A DNA stretch of 64,000 bases, from the NCBI GenBank assembly GCA_035626815.1, contig DASPMY010000008.1, positions 1 through 64,000 on the forward strand, read 5' to 3'. The notes under the pieces were generated by a model. The model was not told the DNA's origin. It did not search any database and saw only the letters and a program-made list of their open reading frames with translations. Below, one piece after another: positions 1 to 8,105 of this stretch. The DNA comes from Croceibacterium_A sp035626815 (GTDB lineage: Bacteria; Pseudomonadota; Alphaproteobacteria; Sphingomonadales; Sphingomonadaceae). A program made the position numbers and the translations under genes. How positions within the stretch are numbered: position 1 is the stretch's first letter; each line of letters opens with the position of its first letter.

Positions 1-1165
1 CCGCGGCGGCCATCTCGTCGGCGCTCTCGACGTCGACCCGCTCGACCCCGGGCGGGGTTGGCAGGCTGACCGGCCCCGATACCAGCGTCACCCGCGCGCC
101 CGCGGCGGCGGCGGCGGCGGCAATGGCGAAGCCCTGCTTGCCGCTCGAGCGATTGGCGATGTAGCGCACCGGGTCGATCGGCTCGTGGGTCGGGCCGGCG
201 GTGACCAGCACGTGCTTGCCGTAGAGCGGGCGGTGCTCGGGGGCCTCGTCGAAGTCCGGCTGGCCTTCGAGCGGGTCGAACACCGGCTCGCCGAAGACCG
301 GCTCGGGCGCGACCTGGTTCGGATTGACCTCGTGGTTGATCGCCTCGCGATCGGTTGGCGGCGCCGCCTTGGCCTTGCCCTTGGCGACCAGCACCGGCGC
401 CGCCGCCGGGTCGGCCACCGGCGGCTCCGCCAGCGCTTCCTCGGCGAACTCGTCGCCGTACTCGACCTCGTCCTCCTCGATCCGCCGCGGCGTGCTGCGC
501 GGGATGATCGACGCGAGCAGGCCGGCGAGCCCGCCGTGCTTGTGCGCCGCGGCCTCGGGCTCGTCTTCGGGCTCGAGCGCCTCGAGATAGGCGGCGACGT
601 CCTCGACCCCGGCCTCGCCCGGATCGATCGACAGCAGCTCGCAGATCTCGAGCCAGACCATCTCCGGCTCGGGCAGGCGGCCCGGGCCGAACTCGCCGCA
701 GGCCATCTCGCCGTCGTCGGGCTGCATCACCTTGACGCCGGCCTTCTTGAGCCGCTCGACGTTGCGCTGCGTCGCCGCGTGCCGCCACATCCGCACGTTC
801 ATCGCCGGAACCGCCAGCACCGGCTTGTCGGTCGCCAGGATCAGCGTGGTGCCGAGGTCGTCGGCGATGCCGGCGGCCATCTTGGCGAGCAGGTCCGCGG
901 TCGCCGGGCAGACGACCACGAGGTCGGCCGCGCGGCTCAGCTGGATGTGGCCGATCTCGACCTCGTCCTTGAGGTCCCACAGCGAGGAATGGACGGCGTT
1001 GCCGCTGAGCGCCGCGAGGCTCATCGGGGTGACGAACTGCGCGCCGCCGTCGGTCAGCACGCAGGTCACCTCGCCGCCGCCCTTGCGGATCAGCCGCACC
1101 AGCTCGCACGACTTGTAGGCGGCGATGCCCCCGCCCACGACCAGCAGGATGCGCGGCGCAACCAT
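1..1165 (-). CDS. coaBC: Bifunctional phosphopantothenoylcysteine decarboxylase / phosphopantothenate-cysteine ligase, 3' end cut by the window edge
   Basis: CoaBC makes 4'-phosphopantetheine in coenzyme A synthesis: the CoaB domain joins cysteine to 4'-phosphopantothenate and the flavin-dependent CoaC domain decarboxylates the product. The N-terminal half has the flavodoxin-like GGGIAAYK start and the substrate loop PAMNVRMW. The CoaB half shows TAGPTHEPIDPVRYIANRSS with the conserved NRSSGKQG loop. About 388 codons are visible and the C-terminus lies outside the window. Between the two domains is an unusual linker of roughly 130 residues, acidic and rich in Ala, Pro and Glu, where E. coli CoaBC has a very short join. 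The ATG at 1163-1165 matches the family N-terminus. The gene follows ubiB on the same strand after 110 bp. The identity is certain; the role of the linker is unknown. Confidence 0.96.
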   Translation of the reverse strand, partial: MVAPRILLVVGGGIAAYKSCELVRLIRKGGGEVTCVLTDGGAQFVTPMSLAALSGNAVHSSLWDLKDEVEIGHIQLSRAADLVVVCPATADLLAKMAAGIADDLGTTLILATDKPVLAVPAMNVRMWRHAATQRNVERLKKAGVKVMQPDDGEMACGEFGPGRLPEPEMVWLEICELLSIDPGEAGVEDVAAYLEALEPEDEPEAAAHKHGGLAGLLASIIPRSTPRRIEEDEVEYGDEFAEEALAEPPVADPAAAPVLVAKGKAKAAPPTDREAINHEVNPNQVAPEPVFGEPVFDPLEGQPDFDEAPEHRPLYGKHVLVTAGPTHEPIDPVRYIANRSSGKQGFAIAAAAAAAGARVTLVSGPVSLPTPPGVERVDVESADEMAAA

Positions 1166-1275
1166 GTGGCGGTGCTCTACTCCCACGGCCAATTACCTAG
1201 CCTCGCGAACGTAGCTTCGCTGCCCCCGCAAGGCCAGCCCGGGCGAATCTTGCCGCCCGATGGTTAAGGTTTCGC

Positions 1276-2832
1276 TTAGCCGAGCCAGCCGAGCGCGGCG
1301 CCGGCCCATGCCATGGCGCCACCGGCGAGCGCGGCGGCGAGATAGCCGAGCCAGCGGTTGCGGGGGCGCACCGGCCGCTCCCACACCAGCTCGATCTCGG
1401 GCAGCGGCGGCGGGTCGGGGGCGCCGCCGCGCGGCGGGTAGCGCTCCTCGATCCGGCGGATCAGCTGCGGCAGGCGCAGCAACGTGTCGACGTCCTCGCG
1501 GATGCGGTCGGCGAGCGCGGCCTCGGGCCCGAGCTCGTCGCGGATCCAGCTGCGCACGAACGGCGCCGAGACGTCCCACATGTTGATCTCGGGATCGAGC
1601 AGCGTGGCGATGCCTTCGACCATCACCATGGTCTTCTGCAGCAGCAGCAGGTGCGGCTGGGTCTGCATGTCGAAGTCGCGGGTGATCGCGAACAGGCTGT
1701 CGAGCATCATCCCGACCGACAGCTCGCTGACCGGCTTGCCGCGCATCGGCTCGCCGACGGCGCGCAGCGCGGTGGCGAACTCGTCGACCGAATGGTAGCT
1801 CGGGACGTACTGCGCCTCGAAATGAATCTCGGCGACGCGCTGGTAGTTGCCGGTGGTCAGCCCGTAGAGGATTTCCGCCAGCCACTGCCGCGCGCGGCGG
1901 TCGATCCGCCCCATGATCCCGAAGTCGATCGCCACGATCGTGCCGTCGGGCCGCACGAACAGGTTCCCCTGGTGCATGTCGGCATGGAAGAAGCCGGCGC
2001 TGATCGCCTGGCTGAGGAACGCCAGCACGAGGCGCTTGGCCAGCGCCGGCAGGTCGTGCCCCGCTTCGCGCAACGCCGCGACATCGCCGATCTTGATGCC
2101 GTCGATCCACTCGATGGTCATCACCCGGCTGTTCGAGCGGTCCCAGTCGACCGAAGGGATGCAGTAGCCCTCGAAGCCGCGCATGTGCTCGGCCAGCTCC
2201 GAGGCGGAGGCCGCCTCGCGCCGCAAGTCGAGCTCGCGGTTGGTCCAGCGCTTGAAATTGGCGATCGTCAGCCGCGGGCGCAGGCGCCGCGCCTCGCCCC
2301 CCAGCGCCTCGAGATGCGCCGCGGCCCATTCGTAGGTATCAATGTCCTGCGCGAACCGCTCGCGGATGCCCGGGCGCAGCACCTTGATCGCCACCGTATG
2401 GCCGTCGTTGGTGACCCCGCGGTGGACTTGCGCGATCGACGCCGAGCCGACCGGCACCGGGTCGATCTCGGCGAAGATCGTGTCGAGCGGCTGCTCGAAG
2501 CTGCGCGCCATCTCCGCCTCGATCTGCGCGAACGGCAGCGGCGGCAGGCTGTCCTGCAGCCGCAGCAGGTTGCGCGCCGCTTCGTCGCCGACTAGGTCGG
2601 GCCGCGTGGCGAGCGTCTGGCCGAGCTTGATCGCCGCCGGGCCGATCGCCTGGAACGCCGCGGCGTAGTCGGGCACGCGCGGCTGCGCCGTGCCGAAGCG
2701 CGCCACGCGCACCAGGCGGCGCACTTGCGCCGGAGTATTGCGATCCGCCTCGATCCCCCGCAGCGCGCCGTGCCGAGCAAGCCTGCGCCCCCACTTGAGG
2801 AGGCGCCAGATATGGGTCGCGGGCCGGGTCAT
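1276..2832 (-). CDS. ubiB: UbiB family atypical kinase/ATPase of ubiquinone biosynthesis
   Basis: UbiB belongs to the ABC1/ADCK protein-kinase-like family and supports the membrane-bound ubiquinone biosynthetic complex. The 518-residue product has the family KxGQ motif (residues 69-72, KLGQ), an Ala-containing nucleotide loop (VGSASIAQVHRG), a VAIKVLRPG lysine strand, a FHADMHQGN catalytic loop and AIDFG in the DFG position. The C-terminus ends in one or two hydrophobic segments (WLGYLAAALAGGAMAWAG), the usual membrane anchor. It lies downstream of ubiE, from which it is separated by an inverted-repeat element, and upstream of coaBC; this ubiE-ubiB-coaBC order is common in alphaproteobacteria. 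Length is normal for the family. Confidence 0.96.
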   Translation of the reverse strand: MTRPATHIWRLLKWGRRLARHGALRGIEADRNTPAQVRRLVRVARFGTAQPRVPDYAAAFQAIGPAAIKLGQTLATRPDLVGDEAARNLLRLQDSLPPLPFAQIEAEMARSFEQPLDTIFAEIDPVPVGSASIAQVHRGVTNDGHTVAIKVLRPGIRERFAQDIDTYEWAAAHLEALGGEARRLRPRLTIANFKRWTNRELDLRREAASASELAEHMRGFEGYCIPSVDWDRSNSRVMTIEWIDGIKIGDVAALREAGHDLPALAKRLVLAFLSQAISAGFFHADMHQGNLFVRPDGTIVAIDFGIMGRIDRRARQWLAEILYGLTTGNYQRVAEIHFEAQYVPSYHSVDEFATALRAVGEPMRGKPVSELSVGMMLDSLFAITRDFDMQTQPHLLLLQKTMVMVEGIATLLDPEINMWDVSAPFVRSWIRDELGPEAALADRIREDVDTLLRLPQLIRRIEERYPPRGGAPDPPPLPEIELVWERPVRPRNRWLGYLAAALAGGAMAWAGAALGWLG

Positions 2833-2863
2833 GAAGCCACGGGCCGCGACGCGGGCCCGCTTC

Positions 2864-2957
2864 TCTCTCCCCTCCCGCTCGCGGGAGGGGCCGGGGGTGG
2901 GCCTGTGAAAATGAGCGACAGGCCCTCCCCTAGCCCCTCCCGCAAGCGGGAGGGGGA
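2864..2957. repeat. REP-like double palindrome, family A
   Basis: Two GC-rich palindromes (CCCTCCCGCTCGCGGGAGGG-like and CCCCTCCCGCAAGCGGGAGG) lie head to head around a short AT-richer centre (TGTGAAAATGAGCGACA), so the whole unit is itself an imperfect inverted repeat with GGGCCTGT/ACAGGCCC inner arms. It sits between the end of ubiE and the start of ubiB. Related units occur at about 14.86 and 20.67 kb. This is typical of dispersed REP/BIME-type elements in intergenic space and could form a transcript hairpin. Confidence 0.75.
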
Positions 2958-2992
2958 CACGAAGGCTGCCGGCCGCGGGCGGCAGGCTTCGC

Positions 2993-3724
2993 TCAAATCT
3001 TCCACCCCGAGTGGATCGCCACGAGGCCGCCCATGATCGGCTCGACCCTGGTGCGCTCGAACCCGGCGGCGCGGATCATCGCTTCGAAGGCGGGCATCGG
3101 CGGGAAGCGGCGGATCGATTCGACCAGGTAGCGGTAACTCGCCTCGTCGTGCGCGATGGCCTGGCCGAGCTGCGGCACGATCCGGTGCGAGTAGAAGTCG
3201 TAGGCGTCCTTGAAACCGGGCCATTCGGTGGTCGAGAACTCGAGGCAGAAGAACCGCCCGCCGAACTTGAGCACCCGGAACGCCTCGGCCAGCGCCTTGT
3301 CGATATGGGTCACGTTCCTGATCCCGAACGCAATCGTGTAGGCGTCGAAGCAGCGGTCCGGATAAGCCAGCTGCTCGGCGTCCTGGCGCGACCACACCAG
3401 CGTGTCGATTCCGCGCCGGACCGCCCGTTCGAGCCCGACGTCGAGCATCTCCTGGTTGATGTCCCCCACCGTCACCGCGGCGCCGCTCTCGGCCAGCCGG
3501 AAGGCGATGTCGCCCGTGCCGCCGGCCATGTCGAGGATCGCTTCGCCCTGCCTCGGCTTCACCCGGCGGACGAGCTGGCTCTTCCACAGCCGGTGCAGGC
3601 CGCCCGACATCGCGTCGTTCATCACGTCGTACCTGGCCGCGACGCTCGAGAACACCGCGCCGACGCGGCGGGTCTTCTCGTCGGCGTCGACGGTCTCGTA
3701 GCCGAAGGACACGGGCTCGCTCAT
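2993..3724 (-). CDS. ubiE: Demethylmenaquinone / 2-methoxy-6-polyprenyl-1,4-benzoquinol methyltransferase
   Basis: UbiE is the S-adenosylmethionine-dependent C-methyltransferase of ubiquinone (and menaquinone) synthesis. The 243-residue sequence carries the UbiE/COQ5 signatures: FSSVAARYDVMNDAMSGGLHRLWK near the N-terminus (given here in part), the SAM-binding DMAGGTGD at residues 65-72, and the RVLKFGGRFFCLEFS strand with FYSHRIVPQLG following. The C-terminus (EPIMGGLVAIHSGWK) is the conserved family ending. It is followed by ubiB, giving two ubiquinone genes in a row; EamA lies 9 bp upstream on the same strand. Confidence 0.97.
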   Translation of the reverse strand: MSEPVSFGYETVDADEKTRRVGAVFSSVAARYDVMNDAMSGGLHRLWKSQLVRRVKPRQGEAILDMAGGTGDIAFRLAESGAAVTVGDINQEMLDVGLERAVRRGIDTLVWSRQDAEQLAYPDRCFDAYTIAFGIRNVTHIDKALAEAFRVLKFGGRFFCLEFSTTEWPGFKDAYDFYSHRIVPQLGQAIAHDEASYRYLVESIRRFPPMPAFEAMIRAAGFERTRVEPIMGGLVAIHSGWKI

Positions 3725-3733
3725 GCCCCGCCT

Positions 3734-4630
3734 CTAGCGAGCGTCCGGGCGCGGCGCCAGCGCGGCGAGGCCGATGCCGGCGAGGATCAGGGCCATGCCG
3801 GCGAAATGGAAGCCGTGCAGCCGCTCGCCGAGCAGGCCCGCGGCGAGGAACGCGCCGAAGAGCGGCATCAGGGTGATCGCCTGCCCGGCGCGCGCCGGCC
3901 CGACGATGCCCGTCGCATGGTTGTAGATGAAGTAAGAGAGCAGCGAGGGCAGCAGCGCCACGTAGAGGAACGCCCCTCCGAGGCCCGGGCTCCACACGAC
4001 CGGCTGCCCCTCCCACAGCGCCAGCGGCGCCATCGCCGCGACGCCGATGAAGAACGTCGTCGCGATGAAGCTGACCGGCGAGATCCCGGGGCGCAGCCGC
4101 AGGAACACGGTATAGAGCGCCCACACCACGATCGACACCAGCACCAGCGCGTCGCCGCGCCCGAAATGGAGCCGGAGCGCCGCGGCGGGGTCGCCTTCGA
4201 ACACGATCACCACCACGCCGAACACCGAGGCGAGCACGCCGAGCGCCTGCCACAGCGTCGAGCGCACGCCGAAGAACAGCCGGTCGAACAGCATGACCGC
4301 CGGCGGGATGGCCGCCTGGAGCAGCAGCGCGTTGGTCGCGGTGGTGTACTTGAGCCCGGTGTAGAGCAGCGCATTGAAGGCGGCGACGCCGAGCAGGCCG
4401 AGCAGCAGGATCGCCTTCCAGCCGCGCACGACGGCGGCCCAGTCGCGCATCAGCGGCCGCACCGCGAACGGCGCCAGCACGAGGCTCGCCCCGCCCCAGC
4501 GGACCAAGGCCAGCGTGAACGGCCCGACGTCGTCGCGCACCGCGCGGCCGACGATCGAGTTGCCCGCCCACAGCAGCATGACCAGGCCCATGAGGGCGAA
4601 GGCGCGGGCTTGCTGGCGGTCTGCGGGCAT
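3734..4630 (-). CDS. EamA/DMT-family transporter
   Basis: A 298-residue integral membrane protein made of two EamA domains of about five transmembrane helices each (for example ALMGLVMLLWAGNSIVGRAV at the start). This is the drug/metabolite exporter superfamily; the substrate cannot be told from sequence. The ATG at 4628-4630 is chosen because a longer in-frame extension would run through a dispersed repeat element and lacks membrane character. The stop lies 9 bp upstream of the ubiE start, so the two are probably co-transcribed. Confidence 0.88.
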   Translation of the reverse strand: MPADRQQARAFALMGLVMLLWAGNSIVGRAVRDDVGPFTLALVRWGGASLVLAPFAVRPLMRDWAAVVRGWKAILLLGLLGVAAFNALLYTGLKYTTATNALLLQAAIPPAVMLFDRLFFGVRSTLWQALGVLASVFGVVVIVFEGDPAAALRLHFGRGDALVLVSIVVWALYTVFLRLRPGISPVSFIATTFFIGVAAMAPLALWEGQPVVWSPGLGGAFLYVALLPSLLSYFIYNHATGIVGPARAGQAITLMPLFGAFLAAGLLGERLHGFHFAGMALILAGIGLAALAPRPDAR

Positions 4631-4675
4631 CGCGCGGGCGCCGTAGTCGCGATTACTCGCCTGACCAAACAATTC

Positions 4676-4761
4676 GTCATTGCGAGGGACCGAAGGTCCC
4701 GCGGCAATCCAGAGCCGCAGGGAACCGCCCTGGATGGCTTCGCTACGCTCGCCATGACGAA
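4676..4761. repeat. Dispersed inverted-repeat element, family B (GTCATTGCGAG ends)
   Basis: An 86-bp element bounded by GTCATTGCGAG on the left and its near-exact inverse CTCGCCATGAC on the right, with internal GGCAATCCAGAG and GGATGGCTTCGCTACGCTCG segments. A second copy with the same ends lies at about 13.14 kb. It fills the gap between the divergent EamA gene and mutM. There is no transposase, so it is a non-autonomous dispersed repeat of the kind widespread in alphaproteobacterial genomes. Confidence 0.75.
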
Positions 4762-4808
4762 GTGTCGTGTGGTTGTGGGGTTTCGCCCACCCCGCTAACG
4801 CGCCCGCC

Positions 4809-5624
4809 ATGCCCGAGCTGCCCGAAGTCGAGACCACCGTGCGCGGCCTCGTCCGCCACCTCGAGGGCGAGCGGATCGAGCGCGTCGCGCTCAATCGGCC
4901 GGACATGCGCTATCCGTTCCCCGACGGCCTCGTCCAGGCGCTCACCGGCGCGCGGGTTACCGGCCTCGGCCGCCGCGCGAAGTACGGCCTCGTGCACACC
5001 GACCGCGCGACGACGATGGTGTTCCACCTCGGCATGAGCGGGCGCTGGCGGATCGATCCCGGCGAGCTCGGCAAGCACGATCACCTGGTGCTGGAAACCG
5101 CCCGCCATCGCTTCGCGCTCAACGACGCGCGCCGGTTCGGCTTCGTCGACCTCGTCGACACCGCCGCGCTCGATCGGTGGCCGGCGTTCGCGGCGATGGG
5201 CCCGGAGCCGCTCGGGCCCGAGTTGACCGCCGAGCATCTGCGCGTGGCGTTCCACGGGCGCCGGCAGTCGGTCAAGCTGCTGCTGCTCGACCAGCGGATC
5301 GTCGCCGGGCTCGGCAACATCTACGTCTGCGAGGCGCTGTTCCGCGCCGGCATCGACCCACGCAAGGCCGCCGGCAAGGTGACCCGCCCGGCGCTGGCGC
5401 GGCTGGTGCCGGCGATCCGCGAGGTGCTCGCGCAGGCGATCGGCGACGGGGGCGCGACCTTGCGCGACTACGCCCGGCCCGACGGGGAGCTCGGCTATTT
5501 CTCCAGCCGCTTCGACGTCTACGACCGCGAGGGACAGCCCTGCCGGCGCGGCGACGGCGGCACGGTCAGGCGTGTGGTCCAGGGCGGGCGAAGCACCTGG
5601 TTCTGCCCGAAGTGCCAGAAATAG
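4809..5624 (+). CDS. mutM: Formamidopyrimidine-DNA glycosylase (Fpg/MutM)
   Basis: MutM removes 8-oxoguanine and formamidopyrimidines and nicks the DNA by beta,delta-elimination. The 271-residue protein begins with the invariant PELPEVETT, whose Pro2 is the Schiff-base nucleophile, and has the lysine of RRAKYG, the H2TH segment GLGNIYVCEALFRAGIDP and the C-terminal zinc-finger hairpin GGRSTWFCPKCQK. The ATG at 4809 is fixed by the need to expose Pro2. Oddity: the first zinc-finger knuckle reads PCRRGDGG, so the usual C-x2-C pair has lost its second cysteine, leaving three of the four normal zinc ligands. The rest of the protein looks intact. Confidence 0.96.
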   Translation: MPELPEVETTVRGLVRHLEGERIERVALNRPDMRYPFPDGLVQALTGARVTGLGRRAKYGLVHTDRATTMVFHLGMSGRWRIDPGELGKHDHLVLETARHRFALNDARRFGFVDLVDTAALDRWPAFAAMGPEPLGPELTAEHLRVAFHGRRQSVKLLLLDQRIVAGLGNIYVCEALFRAGIDPRKAAGKVTRPALARLVPAIREVLAQAIGDGGATLRDYARPDGELGYFSSRFDVYDREGQPCRRGDGGTVRRVVQGGRSTWFCPKCQK

Positions 5625-5634
5625 GGCGCTTTGC

Positions 5635-5662
5635 TTGACGATTCGCGCCCTCGCCGTTATGG
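5635..5662 (+). promoter_or_regulatory. Sigma-70-type promoter for rpsT
   Basis: TTGACG (5635-5640) is separated by 16 bp from TTATGG (5657-5662), about 95 bp before the rpsT start codon. The -35 is close to consensus and the -10 is weaker, as is usual in high-GC alphaproteobacteria. The call is by eye from spacing and position only. Confidence 0.55.
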
Positions 5663-5756
5663 GCGCCGCTTTCCGGCGGGAAACCGTCGTTTCCGATCAC
5701 GCCCAAAGGTGCCGGCCGCTGCCGCGGCCCGACAGAGGACAGACCCAGAGAATCCT

Positions 5757-6017
5757 ATGGCCAACACGCCGCAAGCCCGCAAGCGCATCCGCCGCAATGA
5801 CAAGCGCGCCGAAATCAACGGCGCGCGCATGAGCCGCATCCGCAGCTTCGTGAAGAAGGTCGAGAGCGCGATCGCCGGCGGCGACAAGACCGCCGCCGCC
5901 GAAGCGCTCAAAGCGGCGCAGCCCGAGCTCGCCCGCGGCGTTGCCCGCGGGGTGATCCACAAGAACACCGTGGCGCGCAAGATGAGCCGGCTGAGCAAGC
6001 GAGTCGCGGCGCTCTGA
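5757..6017 (+). CDS. rpsT: 30S ribosomal protein bS20
   Basis: bS20 binds the 5' domain of 16S rRNA during assembly of the small subunit. The 86-residue product is very basic and matches the family from MANTPQARKRIRRNDKR through IHKNTVARKMSRLSKRV. The start at 5757 follows the family; the in-frame upstream extension is non-conserved. It has its own promoter and a strong terminator, so it is a monocistronic unit between mutM and dnaA, a common alphaproteobacterial arrangement. Confidence 0.98.
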   Translation: MANTPQARKRIRRNDKRAEINGARMSRIRSFVKKVESAIAGGDKTAAAEALKAAQPELARGVARGVIHKNTVARKMSRLSKRVAAL

Positions 6018-6070
6018 TTCGCGGCCGGGCGCTCCAATGGGAGCGCTAACCCGGAACGAAATTCGAACAG

Positions 6071-6099
6071 GGCCGGCGGGTTTTCCACCGGCCTTTTTT
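6071..6099 (+). terminator. Rho-independent terminator after rpsT
   Basis: GGCCGGCGG, loop TTTT, CCACCGGCC, then TTTTTT. It starts 54 bp after the rpsT stop. The stem has one mismatch and is followed by an uninterrupted T run, which is the classical intrinsic terminator shape. Confidence 0.85.
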
Positions 6100-6507
6100 G
6101 CATCCGCGAAAGGGTTAAGACTGCGTTGCGATAAACGGAAGGGATTCCGGCGATTCGCCAAGCCGCGGCGCGATTTATTCGACGATTCAGGCAGTTGAAC
6201 GGACGGCTGCGGCCTCGCGGCGAGTCAAGTCGATATATTTCACTTTTTTTAGGTTAGCGGCCTTGCGGGTCGCGAAGAGGCGTTCATAACAGCCTTCCGG
6301 CCGGGGCACGACCTGCTTCGACCGCCAATATCGAGACGACGATCGGGGGGACCCGTGCAGCCGAGTGCGGCGTGCGGGGCGGGGAAGCTGTGTCCGATCT
6401 GCGTGGGGAGTGGATAGGCCTTTCGGGACGAGGAATACGACATGATTCGGGTGGGACCGCATGCTGGCCGGTCGGGACCGGGCAGGCAGAATGCTGTTGA
6501 GGGGGCT
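6100..6507 (+). promoter_or_regulatory. Long dnaA upstream region with a cluster of GANTC sites
   Basis: Over 400 bp without a supported gene precede dnaA. Three GATTC sites lie within 46 bp (6143-6147, 6152-6156, 6184-6188) and a fourth at 6444-6448. GANTC is the CcrM methylation sequence of alphaproteobacteria, and dnaA transcription in Caulobacter depends on its methylation state. An AT-rich run (GATATATTTCACTTTTTTTAG, about 6232-6252) lies just after the cluster and may contain a promoter. No convincing DnaA-box array was found, so this is not called an origin. Confidence 0.45.
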
Positions 6508-7923
6508 ATGGAAGACCAAGAAGCCGTGGACCTGGCCGCCGACTGGGCCGACATCAGCCAGGGCCTGCGCAAGGACCTCGGGCACCAGCTCTACAGCCAG
6601 TGGATCCGCCCGATCCAGGTCGGCAGCTTCTGCAAGGAGAGCGGCACGCTCCACTTGTTCCTCCCGACCGAGTTCTCCGCCAACTGGGTCCAGGATCGCT
6701 TCGCCGACCGGCTGTCGCTGGCGTGGAAGATCGCCCGCAGCGAAGTGCGCAACGTCAAGATCGCCGTCCATCCGGGCCGCCGCAAGCTGGCCGACCTCGA
6801 CTTGCGCGGCGAGGACGGCTTCGGCCACCGCGCCGCCAACGACGGCGCGCTGGGAGGCGCGCTGGCGATGGAATCGATCGGCGACGACGGGTTCACCTCG
6901 TCGGTCGGGCTCGACCCGTCGCTGACCTTCGCCGCGTTCGTCACCGGCACCACCAACGTGCTGGCGAAGAACGCCGCCGAGCGCATGGCGGTGGCCGAGA
7001 AGCCGCAGTTCTCGCCGCTATACCTCAAGGCCGCGACCGGCCAGGGCAAGACCCACCTGCTCCACGCGATCGGCCATTCGTACCTGCAGACCCATCCGCG
7101 CGCGCGCATCTTCTACTGTTCGGCCGAGCGCTTCATGGTCGAGTTCGTCTCGGCGCTGAAGTCGAACGAGATGATCGAGTTCAAGGCGCGGCTGCGCGGG
7201 TTCGACCTGCTGCTGGTCGACGACATCCAGTTCATCATCGGCAAGGCGAGCGCGCAGGAAGAGCTGCTCTACACGATCGACGCGCTGCTCGCCGAGGGCA
7301 AGCGGCTGGTGTTCGCCGCCGACCGCGCGCCGCAGGCGTTGGACGGGGTCGAGCCGCGCCTGCTGAGCCGCCTGTCGATGGGCCTCGTCGCCGATATCTC
7401 GCCGGCCGACATCGAGCTGCGCCGCCTGATCCTGCAGTCGAAGCTCGTGCGCTTCGCCCCGCTCGACGTGCCGGCCGACGTGATCGAGTTCCTCGCCCGG
7501 ACGATCAACCGCAACGTGCGCGAGCTGGTCGGCGGCTTGAACAAGCTGATCGCCTATGCCCAGCTGACCGGGCAGGAAGTCTCGCTGCAGCTCGCCGAGG
7601 AGCAGCTGACCGACATCCTCTCGGCCAACCGCCGGCGCATCACGATCGACGAGATCCAGCGCACGGTGTGCCAGTTCTACCGCATCGACCGCGCCGAGAT
7701 GTCGAGCAAGCGCCGCGCCCGCGCGGTGGTCCGCCCGCGGCAGGTGGCGATGTACCTCGCCAAAGTGCTGACCCCGCGCAGCTACCCCGAGATCGGCCGC
7801 AAGTTCGGCGGCCGCGATCATTCGACGGTGATCCACGCGGTGCGGCTGATCGAGGACTTGCGCAAGCGCGACGCCGACATGGACGGCGACGTGCGCAGCC
7901 TGCTGCGGCAGCTCGAGACCTGA
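6508..7923 (+). CDS. dnaA: Chromosomal replication initiator protein DnaA
   Basis: DnaA is the AAA+ protein that binds DnaA boxes and opens oriC. The 471-residue product has the N-terminal domain (WADISQGLRKDLGHQLYSQW), a Walker A GQGKTHLL with Lys at about residue 181, a Walker B LLLVDDIQF with Asp238/239, and the C-terminal domain IV signature GRDHSTVIHAVR. The ATG at 6508 is preceded by a GAGGGGG ribosome-binding site; an in-frame ATG at 6442 gives a 22-residue extension without family similarity. Divergent linker sequences between domains I and III are normal for the order. It is followed by a dispersed repeat rather than by dnaN. Confidence 0.97.
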   Translation: MEDQEAVDLAADWADISQGLRKDLGHQLYSQWIRPIQVGSFCKESGTLHLFLPTEFSANWVQDRFADRLSLAWKIARSEVRNVKIAVHPGRRKLADLDLRGEDGFGHRAANDGALGGALAMESIGDDGFTSSVGLDPSLTFAAFVTGTTNVLAKNAAERMAVAEKPQFSPLYLKAATGQGKTHLLHAIGHSYLQTHPRARIFYCSAERFMVEFVSALKSNEMIEFKARLRGFDLLLVDDIQFIIGKASAQEELLYTIDALLAEGKRLVFAADRAPQALDGVEPRLLSRLSMGLVADISPADIELRRLILQSKLVRFAPLDVPADVIEFLARTINRNVRELVGGLNKLIAYAQLTGQEVSLQLAEEQLTDILSANRRRITIDEIQRTVCQFYRIDRAEMSSKRRARAVVRPRQVAMYLAKVLTPRSYPEIGRKFGGRDHSTVIHAVRLIEDLRKRDADMDGDVRSLLRQLET

Positions 7924-7927
7924 GTCC

Positions 7928-8067
7928 GGTCCTTCGAGACGGGCCCTCGTCAAGCTCAGTCCCTCCTCAGGATAAGCGCGGAAGGGATTCATTCCACATC
8001 CGCTCGTCCTGAGGAACGACTGAGTTGCTCGCGTAGCGAGCGTATCGAAGACGCGTCTCGAAGGACC
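7928..8067. repeat. Long inverted-repeat element, family C
   Basis: A 140-bp element bounded by GGTCCTTCGAGACG and its exact inverse CGTCTCGAAGGACC. Further matching arms lie inside (CTCAGTCCCTCCTCAGGA against TCCTGAGGAACGACTGAG), so the whole unit could fold into one long hairpin. It starts 4 bp after the dnaA stop codon and may serve as its transcript end. Only one copy is present in this window. Confidence 0.75.
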
Positions 8068-8105
8068 CGCTTGCCGCCAGTTGGAGAGCCTCCTAGCTGC
8101 AAGAC

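Noticed and set aside
3011..4798. A 595-codon plus-strand frame across ubiE and the EamA gene
   Set aside because: His/Arg/Glu-rich shadow of two well-identified minus-strand genes, with no domain of its own.
6018..6507. Chromosomal origin next to dnaA
   Set aside because: No array of TTATCCACA-like boxes was found in the leader, and alphaproteobacterial origins are often away from dnaA.
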